Below, one piece after another: positions 1-8,144 of a stretch of 64,000 bases of DNA. How positions within the stretch are numbered: the stretch's first letter is position 1; each line of letters begins with the position of its first letter. The notes below the pieces were generated by a model. The model was not told the DNA's origin. It was given only the letters and a program-made list of their open reading frames with translations, and made no database searches. Source of the DNA: Verrucomicrobiaceae bacterium (GTDB taxonomy: Bacteria; Verrucomicrobiota; Verrucomicrobiia; Verrucomicrobiales; Verrucomicrobiaceae); contig JABTUN010000002.1 in NCBI GenBank assembly GCA_015075365.1, positions 1,240,001 through 1,304,000 of the forward strand. Reading direction: 5' to 3'. The translations under genes were made by a program, and so were the position numbers.

Positions 1-1002
1 GCCCAGGTGCTTGATTCACCGATCCTGACGCAGCGCAGGGCAAGTGGTCACGAGCGCAGTGTGGACCGTCACCTCGCCGTGAGCCATGATGGCCGCTGGA
101 TCGCCACATGTGACCTTTTCGGCCTCACCCTCTGGCGCGCGGCAGACCTCCAGCCGGTGGCCTGGCGCTTCGCGCAAAGACCGCGTGATCCTTTTGAAAG
201 CCTGCACTTCAGCAGGGACTCGCGTCAGCTGCGCTTTTACTGCGGCACCAGCAAGCATGTCACCTGGGACATCGTCGAGAGCGCTGATGGCGTGGTGACT
301 CTGACTGGGCCGGGACCTGGCGATGTGCCCTCCCGGCATTACCTCCAGGCCGCCAGTCCGGATGGCCGCTGGCAGATCACCTTTCGCGCGGATGAAAAGA
401 ATGTCTTTGCCCACCTGTGGGAGGACGGAAAATTCATCTCCAAGCGCCAGCGCGACCTTGAGCCGGGCCTGACCAGCCGCCGCAACTGCCTCGTCAGCCC
501 GGATGGCCGGTGGTGGGCGGCAGGCGCATGGAACCGCGACCGCTCCCGCCTGCCGGGATTCATCTATGTGCAAAGCACCGAGGTGGACGACTCCCGCATC
601 CTCCTCAGCGAAGCCGCCTGCCACACTTATCTCGCCGTTTCTCCGGATGGGAGATGGCTTCTTGGTGGCGAAGGCGAAAACTACGCCATTTGGGAGAGTG
701 GCACTTGGAAGAAAGTCTTCGCCCTGCCCGCCGGTCTGTCCGATGCCACCCCCGGCAGTGCCGCCTTCAGCCCGGATGGCAGGTTGCTCGCGCTGGAGGT
801 GGAGCATGGGAAGATCCGCCTGTTGCGCACCGGCACTTGGGACGAGGTGTTCACCATCACCCCGCCACAGGATCTCCCCCTCGTGCGCATGGCCTTCTCC
901 CCCGATGGTCGCCACCTCTACACCACGGGCGGGCAAATTTTGCACCGGTGGGACGTGGCGCGGCTGCGCGAGGAGCTGGAGCGTATAGGATTGGGGTGGT
1001 GA
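1..1002 (+). CDS. WD40-like beta-propeller protein, C-terminal part
   Basis: The reading frame is open from the first base of the window and ends at a TGA at 1000-1002, so the gene very likely begins upstream. A GTG at 7 is the first possible start inside the window, but nothing marks it as genuine. The visible 330 or so residues carry repeated propeller-blade signatures of the SPDGRW type (SHDGRW, then SPDGRW three times, SPDGRL, SPDGRH), each followed by a short strand with Trp, about 45-50 residues apart. That spacing is typical of WD40 blades. No enzyme domain is visible in this part. In this phylum such propellers often form the C-terminal half of Ser/Thr protein kinases or stand-alone scaffold proteins; which applies here cannot be told from the window. 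It lies upstream of the PEP-CTERM gene on the same strand with a 136-bp gap. Confidence 0.75.
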   Translation, partial: AQVLDSPILTQRRASGHERSVDRHLAVSHDGRWIATCDLFGLTLWRAADLQPVAWRFAQRPRDPFESLHFSRDSRQLRFYCGTSKHVTWDIVESADGVVTLTGPGPGDVPSRHYLQAASPDGRWQITFRADEKNVFAHLWEDGKFISKRQRDLEPGLTSRRNCLVSPDGRWWAAGAWNRDRSRLPGFIYVQSTEVDDSRILLSEAACHTYLAVSPDGRWLLGGEGENYAIWESGTWKKVFALPAGLSDATPGSAAFSPDGRLLALEVEHGKIRLLRTGTWDEVFTITPPQDLPLVRMAFSPDGRHLYTTGGQILHRWDVARLREELERIGLGW

Positions 1003-1063
1003 CAGCCGCCCGGGGAGACGCGGGCCGCCATTGCAAAACCGGCGCGGAGAGGCACCCGAAATG

Positions 1064-1077
1064 CCCTTCCTGAAGGG
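1064..1077 (+). terminator. Weak hairpin upstream of the PEP-CTERM gene
   Basis: CCCTT and AAGGG form a 5-bp stem around a 4-base loop between the WD40 gene and the PEP-CTERM gene. There is no T tract, so termination is only a possibility. The rest of 1003-1138 shows nothing recognisable apart from the purine-rich stretch before the start codon. Confidence 0.2.
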
Positions 1078-1138
1078 TTCATCTGAAAAAATGTGCCGGC
1101 CGCGTACCCTTTTCCAGCAAAGGCGGAAGAAAGGGGTG

Positions 1139-4100
1139 ATGAGAACTCAACACACCTTCATTGCCGTCCTGCTCGGATGCCTTCTGACGAATTCCGGTAC
1201 CATGGTCCATGCCCAGACAGATGTCAGCTACATCGGGCCCACGGGCTCGGACAACTCGTGGACGAACAACGCCAACTGGACCGGCGGCATCGCCCCAACC
1301 TCCACCGCGTTTAACGCCATCATCAACAATGGCGGCAATGTCTTCATCCCCTTCACCAGCATCGGGCTGAACAACCTGACCATCGGCAATGGCAGCACCT
1401 CGGGCTCCGGCCTCATGGTGGACGGACTCATCACCCTGAACAACGGTGCCACCGTGGGAAACAACCAGCTCGCCACGCGAACTGGCATCACCTTCGGCAG
1501 CTCTGTAACCCTCAGCAACGTGCATGGGTTGTCGAACGGAGATGGCACTTTGAGTGCGACCGCCACTTGGAACACAGGCGTTCTTACCTTCAACAACGCC
1601 ACCGCCACCAACAGTTTCAGCTCTGTTTGGAACGCCAAGGCCGGCCTCTACGACAGCATCGGCACCGGCAATACCTTCAGCAATGTCGGCACCTTCCACA
1701 AAAATTCGGACGCTTCGCCCACGGGCGGCATCCTCACCATTGAGCCGGCCTTCAACCAGACAAGTACGGGCACTCTCAACGTGAACGCGGGTGAGCTGCA
1801 ACTGCTCGGCGGAGGCACCCATCACGGTGCCACCAATGTCCTTGGCGGCACCACCCTCAACCTCGCCGGAACGCACACCTTTGCCGATTCACCTGCGACT
1901 CTCTCAGTTGCGGCGGACGCCGTTCTGCAAGTTTCGGGCGGCACCACCACCATACACACTCCATACAGCCATGTCGGCACCGCCGTGGTGGATTCCGGAG
2001 GGCTGCTCCAATTGAGGGGAACTGCCACCCATACCGGGGCCTTCCAACCCGGCTCTGGAGGAACCCTCGAGTTCGGAGGCAACCAGACCCTCAACGCCGG
2101 CGTCAGCTTCGCCGGTTCCGGCACCACCTCCATCACCGGCACGGTCACCACCGGGACCCATCTCACGATTCCAACCTCATTTACCCACTCCGGTACCCTC
2201 AACTCCACCCACACCATCGATCTCACCGGCCCGGCCACGTGGTCCGGCGGCTTCATCCACAATGCCGGCACCACCAACGCGCTCAACTCGCTGACCATCA
2301 CCGGTGGACGCCTCAACTTCGGTCACACTCTCAATGTCGGCGATGGTGCCGGCGCACCTGGCTCCGTTCAGGCCAACTGGACCAGCGGCAACCTCGACTT
2401 CCGCAGCTCCTTTTTCAACGTCAAGGCCGACGCCGTCCTCACCACGACCCACAACGGCACCATCAACAGCGGCGACGGCACCAATTCCATCATCACCATC
2501 GAGCCCGGTGCCTCCTTCATCAAAAACACCGGCACCGGTGTCACCACCATCGGCGACATCTACGCCTTCACGTTCCACAACCAGGGTTCCGTCAGCGTCA
2601 ACACCGGCACCCTCTTCCTCCGCTCCTCCGGCACCCACACCGGCACCTGGAACGTGCCAGTCGGTGCCACCCTCGATTTCTCCAACGGCACCCGCACCAT
2701 GAACGCGGGCACTGACATCTCCGCGGCCGGCACCGTTGCCTTCAGCAACGGCACTACCACCTTCAACGGCGGCAACTACGCCGTCACCGGCACGACCGCG
2801 GTCAATGGCGGCGGAGCCGCTGTCTTCAACGTTCCCGCCAGCACCAACACGCTCAACATGTCCAACGGCACGCTCGCCGGCACGGCCTCCTTCACCGTCA
2901 CTGGCGACACCACCTGGTCCGGCGGTTGGATGCACAACACCGGCACCACCCACCTGCTCGGCACGACCACCTTGAGTGGCGGCACACTCGTGCTCAACGC
3001 GGGCCGCACCGTCAATCTTGGCGACGGTCTCGGCGCACCCGGCTCCGTACAGGCCAACTGGACCAGCGGCGACATAAACATCAACGACTCCTTCCTCATC
3101 GTCAAAGCCGACGCCGTCCTCACCACCACCCACAACGGAAACATCTCCCGAGGGTCCGGCAGCACCAGCGTCGTCACCATCGAGCCCGGTGCCTCCTTCA
3201 TCAAAACCACGGGGACCGGCACCACTACCATCGGCAACGGCGCATCCTTCACCCTCAACAACCAGGGCACCGTCAGCGTCAACAGCGGCACTCTTCTCGT
3301 CAACACCAACGCCACCATCACCCAGCACAGCGGCACCACATTGACCGGCGGCACCTGGAATGTCAGCAATGGGGCCTCCATCAGCGTCGCCTCTGGCAGC
3401 AACATGACCACCATCGGCAGTGCGGCGAGCGTGACGCTCAATGGCGCTGGCTCCTCCTTCGCCAAGGTCACCACCGCGCTGAGCAACAACCAGGGCAGCT
3501 TCACGATCAAAAACGACCGCGACCTCACCACCGCCGGTGCCTACACCAACAGCGGCACCACCCGCGTCGAGGACAGCACCACCGTGATGACCATCGGTGC
3601 CGGGGGAAGCGCGGCCTACACGCAGACCGGCGGTGTCACCGCGCTGGTCAACGGCGCGTTCATTGACCCCAGCGTCTTCAACCTCAACGGCGGCACCCTC
3701 CAGGGCACCGGCACCATCGAAAGCAACGTCCTCGCCGGTCCCGGCAGCAACACCATCGCCCCCGGCCTCTCCCCCGGCGCGCTCACCATCAATGGCGACC
3801 TCACGCTCAGCAGTGGCAGCACGCTGACGATGGAGCTCGGCGGTCTCTCGCAGGGAACGCTCTACGATTACCTCGATGTGAACGGCGTGCTCACGCTGGC
3901 CGGCATGCTTGATCTCGACTTCATCAACGACTTCCAGAACAGCCTGCCCAACAACGAAATCCTCACCCTCGCCACGGCCAACAGCGCGATCCTCGGCAGT
4001 TTCTCCAATGTCGCCAGCGGCGGCTATCTGGTGACGAATTACCCGATCCCCCTCCAGGTCTGGTACGGCGCGGGCAGCCCCTTCGGGGCGGAGAACCTCG

Positions 4101-4195
4101 TCGTGGCCATCCCGGAGCCCTCGCGTGCGCTCCTGATGCTCGCCAGTCTTTGCGGTCTGGGCCTGCGCCGCCGCCGCAAGGCAGCAGGCACATGA
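1139..4195 (+). CDS. PEP-CTERM sorting-domain repeat protein
   Basis: A secreted surface or matrix protein of 1,018 residues; its exact role is unknown. I chose the ATG at 1139 because it gives a classic signal peptide (MRTQ, then hydrophobic AVLLGCLL, ending near VHAQ) and has a purine-rich stretch just upstream. The open frame extends back to 1031 but that adds non-signal sequence. The body is Gly/Thr/Asn/Ser-rich beta-helix-type sequence like that of autotransporter passenger domains. It contains a long internal duplication: about 130 residues at 2230-2620 recur at 2905-3300, sharing the stretches GAPGSVQANWTSG, KADAVLTTTHNG and EPGASFIK. The C-terminus has a PEP-CTERM tail: VAIPEPS, a hydrophobic span, then RRRRK. 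That tail is known as an exosortase recognition signal. No exosortase gene is visible in the window. The next gene, guaA, converges on it. Confidence 0.88.
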   Translation: MRTQHTFIAVLLGCLLTNSGTMVHAQTDVSYIGPTGSDNSWTNNANWTGGIAPTSTAFNAIINNGGNVFIPFTSIGLNNLTIGNGSTSGSGLMVDGLITLNNGATVGNNQLATRTGITFGSSVTLSNVHGLSNGDGTLSATATWNTGVLTFNNATATNSFSSVWNAKAGLYDSIGTGNTFSNVGTFHKNSDASPTGGILTIEPAFNQTSTGTLNVNAGELQLLGGGTHHGATNVLGGTTLNLAGTHTFADSPATLSVAADAVLQVSGGTTTIHTPYSHVGTAVVDSGGLLQLRGTATHTGAFQPGSGGTLEFGGNQTLNAGVSFAGSGTTSITGTVTTGTHLTIPTSFTHSGTLNSTHTIDLTGPATWSGGFIHNAGTTNALNSLTITGGRLNFGHTLNVGDGAGAPGSVQANWTSGNLDFRSSFFNVKADAVLTTTHNGTINSGDGTNSIITIEPGASFIKNTGTGVTTIGDIYAFTFHNQGSVSVNTGTLFLRSSGTHTGTWNVPVGATLDFSNGTRTMNAGTDISAAGTVAFSNGTTTFNGGNYAVTGTTAVNGGGAAVFNVPASTNTLNMSNGTLAGTASFTVTGDTTWSGGWMHNTGTTHLLGTTTLSGGTLVLNAGRTVNLGDGLGAPGSVQANWTSGDININDSFLIVKADAVLTTTHNGNISRGSGSTSVVTIEPGASFIKTTGTGTTTIGNGASFTLNNQGTVSVNSGTLLVNTNATITQHSGTTLTGGTWNVSNGASISVASGSNMTTIGSAASVTLNGAGSSFAKVTTALSNNQGSFTIKNDRDLTTAGAYTNSGTTRVEDSTTVMTIGAGGSAAYTQTGGVTALVNGAFIDPSVFNLNGGTLQGTGTIESNVLAGPGSNTIAPGLSPGALTINGDLTLSSGSTLTMELGGLSQGTLYDYLDVNGVLTLAGMLDLDFINDFQNSLPNNEILTLATANSAILGSFSNVASGGYLVTNYPIPLQVWYGAGSPFGAENLVVAIPEPSRALLMLASLCGLGLRRRRKAAGT

Positions 4196-4220
4196 TCACC
4201 ACGCACACCTCGCCACTTGC

Positions 4221-4250
4221 CCCGTCTCTCTGAATGGGCGGAGAGACGGG
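4221..4250. terminator. Perfect 10-bp stem-loop between convergent genes
   Basis: CCCGTCTCTC at 4221-4230 is exactly complementary to GAGAGACGGG at 4241-4250, with a 10-base loop. It sits between the stop of the PEP-CTERM gene (4195) and the stop of guaA (4309), where a bidirectional terminator is expected. It lacks a T tract on either side, so it may act with Rho or simply protect 3' ends. Confidence 0.5.
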
Positions 4251-4261
4251 AGATATGGAGC

Positions 4262-4303
4262 ATGAGCAAGATTCAGGAATCAGAAGCCAAAGATCAGGCA
4301 TCC
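4262..4303. repeat. Degenerate 7-bp tandem repeat, six units
   Basis: The units read ATGAGCA, AGATTCA, GGAATCA, GAAGCCA, AAGATCA and GGCATCC. The first five keep CA at positions 6-7, so the 7-bp phase is held while other positions drift. It ends five bases before the guaA stop codon. It belongs to the same class as the repeats at 5836, 54483 and 55304. Confidence 0.6.
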
Positions 4304-4308
4304 TCCGT

Positions 4309-5829
4309 TCACTCCCACTCGATGCTCGCCGGCGGCTTGGTGCTGATGTCGTAAAGGACGCGGTTCACGCCTTTGACGCTGTTGAGGATCTTGTTGGAGG
4401 TGCTGGCGAGCACTTCGTAGGGAAGGCGGACCCATTCGGCGGTCATGGCGTCTTCGCTGATGACGGCGCGGAGGCTGATGGCCTGCTCGTAGCTGCGTTC
4501 GTCGCCTTTGACGCCGACGGTTTTCACCGGAAGCAGCGCGGCGTAGGCCTGCCAGGTCTGCTCATACCAGCCGCTGCGGCGGAGTTCATTGATGAAGATG
4601 GCATCAGCCTGCTGGGTGATGGCGACGCGCTCGGGCGTGATCTCGCCGGGAATGCGCACGGCGAGGCCGGGGCCGGGGAAGGGATGACGCCACAACGCAC
4701 GGTGCGGGATGCCGAGGCTGGCACCAAGGGCGCGGACCTCGTCTTTGAAGAGCTCGGCGAGCGGTTCGAGCACCTTGCCCTGCTCTTTGAGCTCCATGAT
4801 CTTATCGACCCGGTTGTGATGCGTCTTGATCTTGCTGGCGATGCTGCCGCTGGTGGCGCTTTCGATCACGTCGGGATACAAGGTGCCCTGCGCGAGCAAT
4901 TCGACGTTGTCGGCCACTTTCCAGAACTCCTCGACAAAGAGCGTGCCGATGATGCGGCGCTTCTGCTCGGGATCGGTGACGCCTTTGAGCGCGCCGAGGA
5001 AGATGGCGCTGGCGTCGATCTGCTCGATGGGCACGCCAACCTCGTCAAAGAGCGTTTTGACCTCCGCGGCCTCATTGAGGCGCATCATGCCGGTGTCGAT
5101 GAAGATGCAGCGCACCTTCACGCCGGCCTTGGCGAGCAACACGGCGAGCACGGTGCTGTCCACGCCACCGGAGACGCCGCAGATGACCTCGCGGGTGCCT
5201 ACCTCGGCCTTGATGCGCTGGATCATCTGCGCCTTGAACTCCTGGATGTCGAACTTGGCGAGCGTGGCGCCGCTTTTCGTGAGGAAGTTCCGCAGGATGG
5301 CGGTGCCTTCGTGCGAATGGGTGACCTCCGGGTGAAACTGGATGCCCCAGCAGCGGTCGGACCACTTCAGAGCCACCGGGACGGCGTCTTCATTCGTGGC
5401 GATGATCTTCGTGGTGCTGGCGAGGTTCGCGCAGGTGTCGCTGTGGCTCATCCAGACCTGCGATTCGTGCGAGATGCTGCTGAAGAGGTCCTCGTGGTCG
5501 ATCACGACGAGTTTTGCAGGGCCGTACTCACGGGTGACGCCGGGCTTCACCGTGCCGCCGTGCTTGATGTTGAGGAGCTGCATGCCGTAGCACACGCCGA
5601 GCACCGGAACGCCGAAGGACATCAGCTTTTCGAAATCGACATCCGGCGCGTCTTTTTCGGAAGTGCTGCGCGGGCCGCCGGAAAGGATGATGGCACCAGG
5701 GGATTGCAGATTCGCCAGATCCGCAGGCGGATACAGGTGTGAAACGAAACCAAGCTCGCGCACGCGGCGGACGATGAGCTGGGAATACTGGGAGCCGTAA
5801 TCGAGAACGGCGACTTCTTGGGCGGTCAT
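4309..5829 (-). CDS. guaA: GMP synthase (glutamine-hydrolysing)
   Basis: Converts XMP to GMP with ATP and glutamine in the cytoplasm, the last step of guanylate synthesis. The 506 residues cover both standard parts. An N-terminal class I glutamine amidotransferase has the nucleophile Cys80 in GVCYGMQLL and the His167/Glu169 pair in GIQFHPEVTHS. The C-terminal ATP-pyrophosphatase part has the P-loop SGGVDS at about 220-225. The dimerisation domain ends with the family's typical STKPPASIEWE. The length is slightly short of the usual 510-525 but nothing is missing. It lies 43 bp downstream of guaB on the same strand, so the two very probably form a guaB-guaA operon. No clear Shine-Dalgarno sequence precedes the ATG; the leader is pyrimidine-rich. 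Confidence 0.98.
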   Translation of the reverse strand: MTAQEVAVLDYGSQYSQLIVRRVRELGFVSHLYPPADLANLQSPGAIILSGGPRSTSEKDAPDVDFEKLMSFGVPVLGVCYGMQLLNIKHGGTVKPGVTREYGPAKLVVIDHEDLFSSISHESQVWMSHSDTCANLASTTKIIATNEDAVPVALKWSDRCWGIQFHPEVTHSHEGTAILRNFLTKSGATLAKFDIQEFKAQMIQRIKAEVGTREVICGVSGGVDSTVLAVLLAKAGVKVRCIFIDTGMMRLNEAAEVKTLFDEVGVPIEQIDASAIFLGALKGVTDPEQKRRIIGTLFVEEFWKVADNVELLAQGTLYPDVIESATSGSIASKIKTHHNRVDKIMELKEQGKVLEPLAELFKDEVRALGASLGIPHRALWRHPFPGPGLAVRIPGEITPERVAITQQADAIFINELRRSGWYEQTWQAYAALLPVKTVGVKGDERSYEQAISLRAVISEDAMTAEWVRLPYEVLASTSNKILNSVKGVNRVLYDISTKPPASIEWE

Positions 5830-5835
5830 GAGGGG

Positions 5836-5863
5836 GATGAAATGACAAATGCAGAATGGCGAA
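5836..5863. repeat. Degenerate 7-bp tandem repeat in the guaB-guaA gap
   Basis: Four units, GATGAAA, TGACAAA, TGCAGAA and TGGCGAA, fill most of the 43-bp gap between guaB and guaA. The last three keep TG at positions 1-2, and all four end in AA. It is read through in the presumed guaBA transcript. It lies just upstream of the guaA start and so could affect its translation. Confidence 0.5.
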
Positions 5864-5872
5864 CGAGACCGA

Positions 5873-7330
5873 TCAATGCGGCTCGTAGTTCACCGGTTCC
5901 TCGGTGATGACGACATCGTGCGGATGGCTTTCTTTGAGCCCGCCGGCGGTGATGCGGACGAAGCGGGCCTTGGCGCGCAGTTCATCGAGCGAGTTGGCAC
6001 CGACGTAGCCCATGCCGCTGCGCAGGCCGCCGATGAGCTGGAAGACGACATCAGCGAGCGGGCCTTTGTACGGCACGCGGGCCTCGACGCCTTCGGGGAC
6101 GAGCTTGCCGGAGCTGTTTTGACCGTAGCGGTCCCCTGCCCCTTTGCGCATGGCTTTGAGACTGCCCATGCCGCGGTATTCTTTGAAGGTGCGGCCCTGC
6201 CACTTGACCATGTTGCCCGGACTTTCGGAAGTGCCGGCGAGCAAGGAGCCGAGCATGACCACATCCGCTCCACCAGCGAGCGCTTTGACAATATCGCCTG
6301 AATAACGGATACCCCCATCGGCGATGACGGTGACTCCGGCGGGCCTGCAAACCTCCGCGACTTCCTGAATAGCGCTGAACTGGGCCATGCCGACGCCGGA
6401 GATGATGCGCGTGGTGCAGATGGAGCCCGGACCGACGCCCACCTTGATGGCGGAGACGCCTGCGGACATCAGATCGCGCGCACCATCGGCGGTGACGACG
6501 TTTCCAGCGACGATGGGCACGCCGGCACCGAGGTTTTCGCGCAAACGGGCGATCACTCCCATCACGCGGCTGGTATGCCCGGTGGCGGCGTCGATGAAGA
6601 TGGCGTCCGCCCCGGCGGCGAGCAGCGCCTTGCCACGATCAATGCAGTCATCGCCGACGCCGACGGCCGCGCCGACGCGGAGCTGGCCGTTGCCATCCTT
6701 CGCGGCGTGTTTGAAGGTCTGACGCTTGATGATGTCCTGCTTGGTGATGAGCCCGGCGAGCTTGCCACTGGAGTCGATCAGAGGAAGTTTTTCGATGCGG
6801 TGCGTGTAGATGATTTTGAGCGCATCCTCGAAGCTGGTCTGCGGCGTGCCGGTGGCGAGGCGCGTGCCGGGCGTCATGACGGCGGAGACGGGCGTGCTTT
6901 CATCCTCGATGTACCAAAGATCGCGGCTGGTGACCATGCCGACGAGCTTGCCGTCCTTGTCCACGACTGGGAAGCCGCTGACGCCTTTCTCATGCATCAG
7001 GCGATGAAGATCGCCGAGGCGTGTCTCCGGAGTGACGGTATGCGGGTTCTGGATGACGGTGTTTTCGCTACGTTTCACGCGTGCCACCTGGTCGGCCTGC
7101 TGGTCGATGGGCATGTTCCGGTGAATGACACCCAGTCCGCCCTCTCGGGCGAGCGCAATGGCGAGCTCGGACTCCGTGACGGTGTCCATGGCGGAGGAGA
7201 GAACAGGCACATTGAGGCCGATGGAGGCCAGTTTAGTGCTCACATTGACCTCTCCAGGCAAAACAGCGCTGTGCGCCGGGAGAAGAAGAACGTCGTCGAA
7301 ACTTAAAGCGAGAGAAGGCAGATCACCCAT
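5873..7330 (-). CDS. guaB: IMP dehydrogenase
   Basis: Oxidises IMP to XMP with NAD+, the committed step to guanine nucleotides. The 485 residues follow the family plan. The N-terminal barrel part contains LSFDDVLLLPAHS. A CBS pair is inserted at about residues 95-205, with the repeats PETRLGDLHRLM and TSFEDALKII. The second half of the barrel carries the catalytic loop GPGSICTTRI with Cys305. The C-terminal flap region has YRGMGSLKAM and the GLRSGMGYVGA segment. Length and termini are normal. guaA follows 43 bp downstream on the same strand. Cassette gene D ends 70 bp upstream of its start and is transcribed towards it. I saw no strong terminator in that 70-bp gap, so some read-through from the cassette is possible. 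Confidence 0.98.
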   Translation of the reverse strand: MGDLPSLALSFDDVLLLPAHSAVLPGEVNVSTKLASIGLNVPVLSSAMDTVTESELAIALAREGGLGVIHRNMPIDQQADQVARVKRSENTVIQNPHTVTPETRLGDLHRLMHEKGVSGFPVVDKDGKLVGMVTSRDLWYIEDESTPVSAVMTPGTRLATGTPQTSFEDALKIIYTHRIEKLPLIDSSGKLAGLITKQDIIKRQTFKHAAKDGNGQLRVGAAVGVGDDCIDRGKALLAAGADAIFIDAATGHTSRVMGVIARLRENLGAGVPIVAGNVVTADGARDLMSAGVSAIKVGVGPGSICTTRIISGVGMAQFSAIQEVAEVCRPAGVTVIADGGIRYSGDIVKALAGGADVVMLGSLLAGTSESPGNMVKWQGRTFKEYRGMGSLKAMRKGAGDRYGQNSSGKLVPEGVEARVPYKGPLADVVFQLIGGLRSGMGYVGANSLDELRAKARFVRITAGGLKESHPHDVVITEEPVNYEPH

Positions 7331-7400
7331 GTCGCAGGTAAGCGGCGATCAGGCGGCTGTCATGCGGAAAGTTGAAACCAGAACGCCTTCGATCACAAGC

Positions 7401-8117
7401 TCAGTTCTGCCCGGGACGATAGGTTCTGGATTTGCCATTAAAGGGGTCGATCTGGATGGTGAAAAAGTTCTTGGGAAGAGATGCCACGTCCATTTCACGC
7501 CCGATGTTGCTGGCAAGGGTGAAGTAGCTCAGGTTGAGCGGCTGAAAACTGAGCGTTGAGACCTGGTTGGCATCGGAAGCAACAGCCGACACCCGGCGGC
7601 AAGTGCCGTCCGTCATGAAACGCAGGGCCACATACTCGGCGTCTGGAACGCCGGAATAGCCGTTGGGATTGTCTTCGGAGGAATCCGGGAAGCCCTCCCC
7701 ATCCAGGATGGGGGACAGTTCCGCTTCAAAGGGGATCAAAACGCCCTCCGGCAGGCGAAACACCTGTCCAATCGGCTCAAACAGCTCTTCAAATGTCACG
7801 TTTCCGCCCGAGGCCGTCGTGGGCGTGTTCACTTTGAACATCTGATAGGAACGGAACGATTCGAAAGAATCCGGCTGAACGACATACTTGTAAAAACGAA
7901 CCTCGACCGGGCTGTTGAGTGTGACGGCGAGCTGCTGGGCCTCGGATAGAAATCCCACCAAGCTGTCACCCGCGGACGTAAGCTTGTTGGCCTGCATGGT
8001 GCGGAGCAACGCCGGCCCGGTGAGGGCGAGGATGAGAACGATGATCGAAACGACCACAAGCGTCTCGATCAAGGTGAAAGCGGCGCGGGCGATGGAAGGT
8101 TGGGGACGCGGTTTCAT
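7401..8117 (-). CDS. Verru_Chthon cassette protein D; GspH/FimT-like pseudopilin
   Basis: 238 residues, the last gene of the four-gene cassette. The N-terminus is a type IV prepilin signal: a basic leader, then FTLIETLVVVSIIVLIL. Glu18 is at +5, and peptidase cleavage would fall after Ala13. Ala rather than Gly at -1 is less common but occurs in minor pseudopilins. The segment after the helix (LTSAGDSLVGFLSEAQQLAV, then short beta strands) resembles GspH/FimT. The order and features match the family known as Verru_Chthon cassette protein D. Its role is not established. From the GspH similarity I infer an inner-membrane or pseudopilus-tip component acting with genes A, B and C. It starts 27 bp after the stop of C. 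Confidence 0.85.
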   Translation of the reverse strand: MKPRPQPSIARAAFTLIETLVVVSIIVLILALTGPALLRTMQANKLTSAGDSLVGFLSEAQQLAVTLNSPVEVRFYKYVVQPDSFESFRSYQMFKVNTPTTASGGNVTFEELFEPIGQVFRLPEGVLIPFEAELSPILDGEGFPDSSEDNPNGYSGVPDAEYVALRFMTDGTCRRVSAVASDANQVSTLSFQPLNLSYFTLASNIGREMDVASLPKNFFTIQIDPFNGKSRTYRPGQN

Positions 8118-8144
8118 GACACAAGCATCGGTGGCAATGGACGC

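Noticed and set aside
2177..3328. Open frame of 383 codons on the minus strand
   Set aside because: Antisense to the repeat region of the PEP-CTERM gene; Gly/Val/Asp-rich low complexity.
4234..5742. Open frame of 502 codons on the plus strand opposite guaA
   Set aside because: It is exactly antisense to a clear guaA and has no family features. Long antisense frames are expected in GC-rich genes.
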